Source: Glandiceps talaboti (Eukaryota; Hemichordata; Enteropneusta; Spengelidae). From it: a stretch of 14,000 nt of DNA. Shown here piece after piece: positions 9,489-13,576 of this stretch. The DNA lies in assembly GCF_964340395.1 (NCBI RefSeq), contig NC_135561.1, forward strand, positions 1,288,501 through 1,302,500, given 5' to 3'. Every line of letters begins with the position of its first letter. Position 1 is the first letter of the stretch. The notes under the pieces were generated by a model. It saw only the letters and a list, made by a program, of their open reading frames with translations, ran no database searches and was not told the DNA's origin. Made by a program: the position numbers and the translations under genes.

Positions 9489-12400
9489 AAATGGTTAACT
9501 GGTTTCCATGACAACCATTTGGTAATTAATCATCAGATAACTGAGTATTATGGATAACTGGTAAATATTGATTATTACTATCATAAAGCATTGTATCTAA
9601 TAAAATCAAACAGTAATAATATCTTATTACCATGGCAACACTGATATTTTTGTTGCTTAGCAGCCTTGGCACTAGATATAACAAGTCTTGATACAAGATA
9701 GTTGTTCCTTACCTCCATTGTACATAAAGGTCAATGACTTGCCGATGCCATCTTTTTCTGGTAAAACTTTGATAAGTACATCTATGACAGCATCACGTCC
9801 AAATCCAGAAACATCGTTATCTGTCAATATCTTCATGATGAATAATAGAATAGATTTGAGCTCACCAGTTATATCTAATAAAACACAAAGAGGTCAAAGT
9901 TCACCAGTTATATCTAATGAAACACAAAGAGGTCAAAGTTCACCAGTTATATCTAATAAAATACAAACAGGTCAAAGTTCACCAGTTATATCTAATAAAA
10001 CAAACAGGTCAAAGTTCACCAGTTATATCAAATAAAATACAAACAGGTCAAAGTTCACCAGTTATATCTAATAAAACACAAAGAGGTCAAAGTTCACCAG
10101 TTATATCTAATAAAATACAAAGAGGTCAAAGTTCACCAGTTATATCTAATAAAATACAAAGAGGTCAAAGTTCACCAGTTATATCTAATAAAATACAAAC
10201 AGGTCAAAGTTCACCAGTTATATCTAATAAAACACAAACAGGTCAAAGTTCACCAGTTATATCTAATAAAACACAAACAGGTCAAAGTTCACCAGTTATA
10301 TCTAATAAAAGTATTATGGTCTCTGACCCTAAAGCTCAACCATAATGGTCACTGACTCAAAAGCCAAGTTGAAGTTCTCAACCAAAGTTCAAGGACAATC
10401 TTTGACCCTCAGAGGTCAAGTAGTATTCTCTGGCCCTGATGCTAAGAAGCATGATATCTGATCGACCCTAAGATTGAGTAGAATGGTCTCTGATCATAAG
10501 GTGATCTCTGACCCTAACATCAACTAGAGTGACATATGACCGTGAGGTCAAATAGGATGAACTCTGACCCTAAGATCCTGTAGATTCTCTGTAGGGTGAT
10601 TGCAAGCCATCAAGTCAAGTAGTGACATCTGACCCTGCGGTCAAATAGGACTTTCTCTAACCCTAACATAAAGTAGAGTGACATTTGTCCCTAAGGTCAT
10701 GACTATACTGATATTAAAATTACTATTCTAAACCTGTCTATAAAAGTATAATCCAAACTTACCCTGTACTACAGCTTGGTCCTTGTCTTTGGATTCACGT
10801 TTATCTTCACCAATCAGAGATAAAATGATTTGTTGGAGTATATTACCAGCTGCAGCAGCTAATTCTTCATCATTTACACCGATATGTTTACCAAGATTAT
10901 CTAGACCGACGTCTTTCATCACTATTAATGCCTAGTTTGTTACAATATCAATAAGTAAAAAGTCTGTGAAGACGTCTTGGAAAATAAATTTTAGTCACAT
11001 GACCATCACATGACCATCATATGACAAAGGTTAAATGCCTAATGAGTTAAGTATATGACAATCAGAACATAACTCATTCTAGTATTGTGATTAGAATAAA
11101 GATATGCCCATAGTTCAAACCTGTCACATGAGTCACATGGCATGACAGCTGACTACTCACCTTAGTCTTACGACCAGTACATAGACATGCTAATACCCCA
11201 ATTGCATGTCACATGACAGACATATGACAAGACACCTGACTACCCTCCCTAGTCTTGTGATCAGTACATAGACATGCCAATGCCCCAATTGCATGTCACA
11301 TGACAGACATATGACATGACATCTGACTACTCACCCTAGTCTTATGACCAGTACATAGACATGCTAATGCCCTCAGAGCTGACAGACTAGTTTCTTTATC
11401 TTTATCACCAGCCAGCTGTAAAATCCTTTTTACTCCACCTTCCCGGAATATTCTTTCTGCTCCTGCTTCTTCCCTGGCCAGAACTATCAAATTCTGGGCA
11501 GCCTGCAAAGAATAGATGGGAGGTATTAAAATATAATAACTTCTAATACACAGGTAACTTTTCTATCACCTCATTAAGTCACTAAAACAAAGATTACATT
11601 CTATAGACGTTTATAAAATGATAAAAATAAGTACATTACCTGTCTCTTTTTCTCTAAATCTTCTTCCTTTGTGTTGAGTAAATTAAACATTTGAGACACT
11701 TTAGCATCTGTTTTGGAGTGGTCACTTGCCTAATAAAAAGAAGTCATTGATGTATTGTTAGTATATATATTAATTGATTTGATACTTCACAAAGTTAAAG
11801 TGACTCACCAGTGATTTCCTTATTGTATACATGCATGATACAGCTGAACCCGGTCTGCATTCAGAGAAGAATGACTTTTCATTCCATTTTGAGACTTTCT
11901 TGAAGTCAGAGATGACATGACTCAGAAGATATTGGTATAATTATAACAGCTATAGAATAATAATCATCTCTATATTATCACGTGTTGAATGTTGTAAATT
12001 GTACTAAAATCTCATGTTTGGGTGGGGAGTGAGGGGTTAATGTTAATTTTTGCACCATCCTTATAGGACATTGTAAGTTATGGGTGGACATTAATAGGTG
12101 ACTGTAAAACAGTTGTCTAACTGAATGATTGTATAGATGGCCATGGACAAAAGAAATGATCCTATCTAAGACCATTCTAGCAAACCAGAGCTCTTATTTC
12201 TCTGGGAACTTCAAAATAACAAGAGTATGGCACGTATTGGACGGTGCAATAAAAGAGGCTGTGGTTTGCAACGATGACCTAAGCCTTATAGCACCACTGA
12301 TAAGATAGTTCAGTGTTCTGGTCCAAGACTGTTGGATTCAAAACATTGGGATTTAATTCCATAGATACAATAATTATATTTGGGTTACCATGGAAACAAA

Positions 12401-13576
12401 ATAGACCTACCTTCTGTGTTAAAGCAATATTAAGTCTTCTACACATTGTCTGTACAGCAGTATTCTTGGCATCAATATGTAATAACTTCATTGCATTCTG
12501 ATAGGCTTCTTCTAGTTGTCCTAACTGTTCTAATGCTTGACACTTCCTGTACAAGGCTTTGGTATCTCCAGGACTGATTTCAAGGGCTGGAAAATTAAAT
12601 ATTAGGGGGGGGGGGGGTGTCACTGGATAAATTGAGATACTATAATTTTTATCTAGTAAATAATATAACAGAACCTCATGACACATGAGTGCAAGTGTGG
12701 GCCTAGCATACTTTGGGTATTTGCATGAGTACTTGCAGTGTCTGTGCAGCTATGCATTCACAAGCATTAATAGCAAGTGAAAGTGCAGCAGAAAACACAG
12801 CACATATGTAAATAACCTTGCCTACCCACATACTAGTACTCACATGATATGATGTTATGATATGATTATATATGTTTATTCCAAAACAGCAAATTTCCAT
12901 AAAAATCATACTGTGCAATCACATGATGAAGTGTGCAAGGAATGATTGTCTCCTCATTTGCACTCATTATCAAAGGTATGCAATGTTTTTGGTATTGCAC
13001 TGCAGTGTAAACAACGATACCATTAGTATGTACATAAACCATGCACCATCACTGGTACATATGCCATATATAAAAAACCCATCTGGTGTTGATTTTAACT
13101 TTTAACAGTACTAATAATTAATAACAATGTCATATTATCTTTCAGTAAGTATAATAATATTATGTCATTTTTTTAGAGAACAGAAGAGAAGGGTGCATTA
13201 CTCTGCCTCATAGCTGTGACCTGGACTGTGACATTATATGATAGGGGTTGCTGACCAGCATAGAAGCACACAAGACATGTGCTGTTGACCCCTTTCATGT
13301 AATGGTATAGTCCAGATCATAGCTGGAAAAGAGCAGGTGATGTGAACACTATAAAAATAAAGGGAAATCACCTTGTTCAGTGTCATGGATTGTTTTCTTG
13401 TAGTTTTCTAGTTTCAAATAACACGCTGCTCTGTTTTTAAAGAAGACAGCTTTGTCATTGTTGTCATCTTTGGGACACATTTCTAGTCCTTTCGTATACT
13501 CTGCTATGGCAGCCTCATACTTGCCATCTTTGAATAGTTGATTGCCTTTCTCTTTCAGTTTTATTGGGTCCTCCAT
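2644..13576 (-). CDS. unc45: UNC-45 myosin co-chaperone, complete spliced gene (17 coding exons)
   Basis: Spliced CDS: 13576..13372, 12586..12411, 11729..11640, 11502..11335, 10931..10763, 9874..9713, 9199..9031, 8600..8438, 7945..7710, 7248..7107, 6511..6371, 5728..5613, 5480..5300, 5014..4899, 4375..4258, 3771..3625, 2907..2644. The total is 2763 nt, 920 residues. Three TPRs (about 5-38, 42-75, 77-110) carry clamp residues K8, N12, N48, K78 and R82, with the spacing used to bind the EEVD tail of Hsp90/Hsp70. Residues of about 150-510 are armadillo-like helices (GREEAGAE-like and LVGLCKLGS motifs). About 510-920 is the UCS domain, with [29 protein letters not shown] and a C-terminal IKP typical of UNC45. 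Known role of the family: a cytosolic chaperone that folds and assembles the myosin motor head together with Hsp90. All 16 introns are GT..AG and phases agree throughout. It resembles both vertebrate paralogues UNC45A and UNC45B, so I call it simply UNC45. No frameshift or missing segment was found. Confidence 0.96.
2908..3624 (-). other. unc45 intron 16
   Basis: A 717-bp intron, GTGAGT..CACAG. Apart from the CTCF-like site at 3400-3418 I see no repeat, RNA or reading frame of note. Confidence 0.8.
3400..3418 (-). promoter_or_regulatory. CTCF-type insulator motif
   Basis: The minus strand reads TGACCACTAGGTGGCGCTA, matching all 19 positions of the standard CTCF consensus YGRCCASYAGRKGGCRSYV. 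CTCF is present across bilaterians and its motif is conserved. Occupancy cannot be judged from sequence, and the motif might be carried by a dispersed repeat. Confidence 0.5.
3625..3771 (-). CDS. unc45: unc45 coding exon 16 (residues 785-833)
   Basis: It lies between GTCTTGTAG and ACC|GTGAGT, phase 0. It encodes [19 protein letters not shown] and [10 protein letters not shown], matching GNDRLKLVVLLCGEDDDKV...AAAGALAML of UNC45B in the C-terminal part of the UCS domain. Confidence 0.95.
3985..4290 (-). repeat. 57-bp tandem repeat built on the exon 15 donor, five copies
   Basis: TACCTG (the complement of CAG|GTA) occurs at 4027, 4084, 4141, 4198 and 4255, exactly 57 bp apart; the last is the real exon 15 donor. 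Each unit includes about 20 bases of exon 15 coding sequence (TGTAATATGGTAATGAATGA) and the start of intron 15. The four intronic copies read CAG|GTAAAG, whereas the real site is CAG|GTACAG. The 19-residue repeats seen on the plus strand are artefacts. Confidence 0.95.
4258..4375 (-). CDS. unc45: unc45 coding exon 15 (residues 745-784)
   Basis: It starts after GTGAATAG and encodes [17 protein letters not shown] and [14 protein letters not shown], matching KERALPDIENYMFENHD...ATECMCNMVLHKEV. I chose donor CAG|GTACAG because it keeps phase 0 and gives a gap-free alignment across the junction (NMVMNEQ-AFETYL). The last 21 bases and the donor are repeated four more times in intron 15 at exactly 57-bp spacing. 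Confidence 0.92.
4483..4776. repeat. (CA)n / (CATA)n compound microsatellite in intron 14
   Basis: About 290 bases of alternating ACAC and ACAT units. It generates long Cys/Val/Met and Thr/His frames on both strands, none of them real. Confidence 0.97.
4880..4891. repeat. G12 homopolymer in intron 14
   Basis: Twelve consecutive G on the plus strand, so a C-run in the pre-mRNA six or seven bases after the exon 14 donor. Similar runs occur around 7485-7502 and 12605-12617. Length is prone to assembly error. Confidence 0.8.
4899..5014 (-). CDS. unc45: unc45 coding exon 14 (residues 707-744)
   Basis: It lies between GATGTTTAG and CAG|GTAAGG (phase 2). It encodes [12 protein letters not shown] and [15 protein letters not shown], matching YEVVRPLVRLL...GLQNYEALLGLTNLS. 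A 12-base G-run on the plus strand (4880-4891) lies a few bases into the intron, so the pre-mRNA has a C-run just after the donor. Confidence 0.95.
5300..5480 (-). CDS. unc45: unc45 coding exon 13 (residues 646-706)
   Basis: It lies between TCATTGTAG and AGG|GTATGT. It encodes [20 protein letters not shown] and ends [13 protein letters not shown]. Both match conserved UCS stretches (RGTIVAQGGGKAL and NPDIAFPGERV in vertebrates). It sits in the region implicated in myosin-head binding in the family. Confidence 0.96.
5613..5728 (-). CDS. unc45: unc45 coding exon 12 (residues 608-645)
   Basis: It lies between ATGGTAACAG and AGG|GTAAGT (phase 2). It encodes [20 protein letters not shown], then [18 protein letters not shown], matching DFIDMRVKRLLKAGVISALACMVK...TKELLAR of UNC45B. 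It is part of the UCS armadillo-like stack. Confidence 0.94.
5870..5947. repeat. 36-bp tandem duplication in intron 11
   Basis: TCAAAT starts at 5870, 5906 and 5942. The two full units (GAAGTAAACTAAGATTCCAC plus CATACAGACA) differ at very few positions, so this is a recent duplication. It does not touch an exon edge. Confidence 0.85.
5948..6370 (-). other. Rest of unc45 intron 11
   Basis: AT-rich intron. A 106-codon plus-strand frame overlapping its end (6158-6478) runs antisense through exon 11 and has no family resemblance. Confidence 0.6.
6371..6511 (-). CDS. unc45: unc45 coding exon 11 (residues 561-607)
   Basis: It lies between TGTTCACAG and AAG|GTGGGT, phase 0 on both sides. It encodes [20 protein letters not shown] and ends [15 protein letters not shown]. 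The [12 protein letters not shown] stretch is a hallmark of UCS-domain UNC45 proteins. In the plus orientation this region also shows a shadow reading frame with no support. Confidence 0.95.
6799..6960. repeat. (ATCA)n tetranucleotide microsatellite in intron 10
   Basis: About 160 bases of ATCA units with occasional ATTA and ACCA variants, degrading to ACCA at the high-coordinate end. Confidence 0.95.
7107..7248 (-). CDS. unc45: unc45 coding exon 10 (residues 513-560)
   Basis: It lies between CTGTTATAG and AAG|GTAATA, and ends at phase 0. It encodes [20 protein letters not shown], nearly identical to [19 protein letters not shown] in vertebrate UNC45, near the start of the UCS domain. Confidence 0.96.
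7380..7610 (+). mobile_element. tRNA-derived SINE in intron 9
   Basis: A pol III type A-box-like AGGGTTAGTGAGG (7386-7398) and B-box GGTTTGAGACC (7423-7433) are spaced as in a tRNA. They are followed by GTCCTTGGGCAAGATTTGAG, a common SINE body motif, a G-rich run and a tail, GTTTCCGTAGTGTGGGAGTC. The same tail recurs at 7998-8092, supporting a dispersed element. Orientation is opposite to unc45. The family is not identified. Confidence 0.6.
7612..7670. repeat. 59-bp uninterrupted alternating purine-pyrimidine tract (Z-DNA prone)
   Basis: TG repeats flank a CGCGTGCGTGCGCGCGCACG core, and purine-pyrimidine alternation is unbroken from 7612 to 7670. Such GC/TG dinucleotide tracts are the classical Z-DNA-forming sequence. 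It follows the SINE tail directly and may have grown from it. Confidence 0.85.
7710..7945 (-). CDS. unc45: unc45 coding exon 9 (residues 435-512)
   Basis: At 236 nt this is the longest internal exon. The acceptor is TTTCTATTAG and the donor AAA|GTAAGT (phase 2). It encodes [28 protein letters not shown] and [20 protein letters not shown]. The [11 protein letters not shown] motif is diagnostic for UNC45 proteins and marks the approach to the UCS domain. Diverged copies of its 5' edge lie in intron 8. Confidence 0.96.
7998..8092 (+). mobile_element. Second partial copy of the SINE tail, in intron 8
   Basis: GGTCTTTTGTAAATTTATG, TTTTTTGAGCATC and GGTTTCCGTAGTGTGGGACTC match the 3' half of the element at 7510-7610 with moderate divergence. 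The tRNA-like head is absent. The two copies sit on either side of exon 9 in the same orientation. Confidence 0.55.
8100..8375 (-). repeat. Repeat of about 100-116 bp containing diverged copies of the exon 9 acceptor edge
   Basis: TTCACTAG starts at 8116, 8232 and 8334, embedded in TTTG-rich sequence. Blocks 8136-8206 and 8251-8310 align with 7914-7970, which spans the exon 9 start and its acceptor; on the plus strand compare TTGCTTCTGTAGATAAAAC with TTGCTTCAGTGGCTACAAC. Identity is roughly 75% by eye for the second block. The exon 9 edge has therefore been copied at least twice into intron 8. Confidence 0.65.
8381..8493 (-). repeat. 63-bp duplication of the exon 8 3' end
   Basis: CTTTCATCTCTACTGGCT recurs 63 bp apart: at 8444 onward inside exon 8 and at 8381 onward in intron 8. 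The match continues for about 50 bases (TTTTAAGACTCC against TTCTAAGACTCC). The intronic copy lacks an intact donor. Confidence 0.9.
8438..8600 (-). CDS. unc45: unc45 coding exon 8 (residues 380-434)
   Basis: It lies between TTATTTCTAG and CAG|GTAAGT, and finishes at phase 0. It encodes [20 protein letters not shown] and [10 protein letters not shown], equivalent to AIQTVSGILQGPFDLGNQLL...KGVMEMMVAL in vertebrate UNC45. A diverged copy of its last 50 or so bases lies 63 bp away in intron 8. Confidence 0.95.
8690..8735. repeat. AGGTCA-bearing dispersed repeat, copy 1, with a perfect DR1
   Basis: The stretch GTGGACAAGCATGAA to GGTCAAA is related to 9234-9275 (GTGGACTGGCATGAA onward). Positions 8719-8731 read AGGTCA A AGGTCA, the textbook DR1 for RXR heterodimers, HNF4 and COUP-TF. 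Copy 2 has AGGTCA T GGGTCA at 9260-9272. Confidence 0.6.
8835..9030 (-). repeat. 14/29-bp repeat running into the exon 7 donor
   Basis: AAAATCT recurs at about 8837, 8853, 8869, 8906, 8935, 8964, 8978 and 9021. The clearest units (CTTACGAGTTGACCTTACGG plus ATTTAAAAT) are 29 bp. On the minus strand the units carry GTAAGATTTTAAAC, identical to the first bases of intron 7 at the real donor (GTAAGATTTTAAAC). The exon side is not obviously copied. Confidence 0.8.
9031..9199 (-). CDS. unc45: unc45 coding exon 7 (residues 324-379)
   Basis: It lies between TTCGTCAG and CAC|GTAAGA, and leaves phase 2. It encodes [20 protein letters not shown], then [18 protein letters not shown], colinear with GLRKILKVVGQVPDL...TDNTRMLASILINKLYDD of UNC45B. 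The intron on its 3' side starts with sequence that is repeated in units of about 29 bp. Confidence 0.92.
9234..9275. repeat. AGGTCA-bearing dispersed repeat, copy 2
   Basis: Related to 8690-8735, as described there. The DR1-like element at 9260-9272 has half-sites AGGTCA and GGGTCA with spacer T. Confidence 0.55.
9404..9486. repeat. (AT)n, 83 bp, in intron 6
   Basis: Perfect AT dinucleotide run, self-complementary and able to extrude as a cruciform. True length is likely polymorphic. Confidence 0.97.
9713..9874 (-). CDS. unc45: unc45 coding exon 6 (residues 270-323)
   Basis: The acceptor TTTTATTAG completes an Asp codon, then [16 protein letters not shown] and [18 protein letters not shown], matching the VSGQGRDQALNLL segment of UNC45B. 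The donor is GGAG|GTAAGG, phase 1. The first 13 bases of this exon and its acceptor are the basis of the 39-bp tandem array that fills half of intron 5. Only the copy used here continues open; the upstream copies hit TGA. Confidence 0.93.
9863..10310 (-). repeat. 39-bp tandem array built on the exon 6 acceptor, 12 copies
   Basis: CACCAG starts at 9863, 9902, 9941, 9980, 10017, 10056, 10095, 10134, 10173, 10212, 10251 and 10290: period 39, with one unit of 37. The first is the real exon 6 start. On the minus strand each unit reads a pyrimidine-rich tract, TTTTATTAG, then ATATAACTGGTGA, which is the first 13 bases of exon 6. Ten of the 11 intronic copies keep the AG; the copy at 10017 has TTTG. 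The 13-residue plus-strand repeats are an artefact. Confidence 0.97.
9891..10291. promoter_or_regulatory. Array of 11 DR1-type nuclear-receptor elements
   Basis: AGGTCAAAGTTCA (half-sites AGGTCA and AGTTCA, one-base spacer) occurs at 9891, 9930, 9969, 10006, 10045, 10084, 10123, 10162, 10201, 10240 and 10279, once per repeat unit. It matches the DR1 class bound by HNF4, RXR heterodimers and COUP-TF in animals. It may be a passive consequence of the repeat. The receptor and function are unknown. Confidence 0.4.
10311..10710. repeat. Degenerate GACCCTAAGGTCAA repeat of about 40 bp, intron 5
   Basis: Variants of CTCTGACCCTAAGGTCAA(A/G)TAG recur irregularly, with GACCCT near 10325, 10403, 10463, 10510, 10566 and 10637, and AGGTCA or GGTCAA near most. 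It looks like an older, decayed tandem repeat next to the young 39-bp array and shares the GGTCA theme. Confidence 0.6.
10763..10931 (-). CDS. unc45: unc45 coding exon 5 (residues 214-269)
   Basis: It runs from acceptor AACTAG to donor CAGG|GTAAGT, phase 1. It encodes [20 protein letters not shown], then [20 protein letters not shown]. The latter matches the NLLQAIIDSLSGEDKRE helix of vertebrate UNC45 closely. It belongs to the central armadillo-like region. Confidence 0.94.
10994..11035. repeat. Short CACATGACCAT repeats in intron 4
   Basis: GTCACATGACCATCACATGACCATCATATGAC: three copies of a 10-11 bp unit carrying the CACATG E-box-like hexamer, also seen inside the 87-bp units. Confidence 0.6.
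11140..11375 (-). repeat. 87-bp tandem repeat built on the exon 4 donor, three copies
   Basis: AGTACATAGACATGC starts at 11176, 11263 and 11350, exactly 87 bp apart; the third is inside exon 4. Each unit has about 35 bases of exon 4 end, the donor region and about 50 bases of intron rich in CACATGACAG. The distal copy keeps AAG|GTGAGT; the middle one is mutated to GAGGGT. Confidence 0.95.
11335..11502 (-). CDS. unc45: unc45 coding exon 4 (residues 158-213)
   Basis: It starts after TTCTTTGCAG and encodes [19 protein letters not shown] and onward, one of the most conserved central-domain stretches of UNC45. It ends [10 protein letters not shown] at donor AGG|GTGAGT, phase 0. The last 35 or so bases of this exon, with its donor, are repeated twice further into intron 4 at 87-bp spacing. 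Confidence 0.95.
11640..11729 (-). CDS. unc45: unc45 coding exon 3 (residues 128-157)
   Basis: A short 90-nt exon with no start codon, between TTTTTATTAG and CAG|GTAATG, phase 0 on both sides. It encodes a charged linker ([20 protein letters not shown]) joining the TPRs to the central domain. It aligns with the RVQKMFEILLD region of vertebrate UNC45B, including the basic residues before the next exon's AAQNLIVL. Confidence 0.9.
11774..11940 (-). other. Unassigned open stretch with a consensus donor in unc45 intron 2
   Basis: Between stops at 11943 and 11774 a frame stays open and reads [15 protein letters not shown], then [13 protein letters not shown] and TIRKSL. It meets CTG|GTGAGT at 11809/11808. 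The composition (W, C, charged helix) looks protein-like, but I recognise no family. It has no equivalent in UNC45, and the candidate acceptors upstream are weak or would not keep phase. It could be a remnant of another coding sequence, a rarely used exon or chance. Confidence 0.25.
11944..12410 (-). other. Rest of unc45 intron 2
   Basis: Nothing recognised; ordinary AT-rich intron. Short frames here have no resemblance to known proteins. Confidence 0.6.
12411..12586 (-). CDS. unc45: unc45 coding exon 2 (residues 69-127)
   Basis: It begins after TTTTCCAG, completes an Ala codon and reads through the end of TPR2 and TPR3 ([20 protein letters not shown]). This includes clamp residues K78 and R82. 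It ends [12 protein letters not shown] with donor AAG|GTAGGT, phase 0. The length and content match the TPR3 segment of animal UNC45. Confidence 0.95.
12605..12617. repeat. G13 homopolymer in intron 1
   Basis: Thirteen G on the plus strand about 20 bases from the exon 2 acceptor. In the pre-mRNA this is a C-run contributing to the upstream pyrimidine content. Confidence 0.85.
12618..13180 (-). other. unc45 intron 1, main part
   Basis: No exon or RNA recognised. Several frames of 60-80 codons on both strands are unremarkable. Confidence 0.6.
13201..13333. repeat. Long inverted repeat (hairpin) in intron 1
   Basis: The arm at 13201-13248 (including CTGGACTGTGACATTA and ATAGGGGT) is the reverse complement of 13288-13333 (ACCCCTTT...TAATGGTATAGTCCAG) at roughly 80% by eye, with a loop of about 40 bases. 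Transcribed as intron RNA it would form a stem of about 46 bp. It could be a MITE-like foldback or a structured RNA. No target-site duplication is evident. Confidence 0.65.
13372..13576 (-). CDS. unc45: unc45 coding exon 1 (residues 1-68)
   Basis: It encodes TPR1 and most of TPR2, including clamp residues K8, N12 (KEKGNQLFK) and N48 (KNRAACYLK). The ATG is directly preceded by TTCTGTTGTTGTAG. This gives both an in-frame TAG just upstream and a pyrimidine-rich acceptor, so translation must start here whether or not an upstream leader exon is spliced on. The donor is AAG|GTGATT and leaves phase 1. The intron that follows (12587-13371) holds a long inverted repeat and a G-run. Confidence 0.94.

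Noticed and set aside
9863-10310. CRISPR-like array
   Set aside because: The 39-bp units are contiguous with no unique spacers, in a eukaryotic intron.
9688-10345. Plus-strand frames with 13-residue SPVISNK repeats, looking like a repeat protein
   Set aside because: The unit is 39 bp, so any frame without stops repeats every 13 residues. The strand is opposite to the gene and the array is explained by the exon 6 acceptor.
12703-13105. Frames of 71-77 codons in intron 1 on both strands
   Set aside because: No recognisable motifs and no splice signals supporting an exon. The unc45 frame joins cleanly without them.
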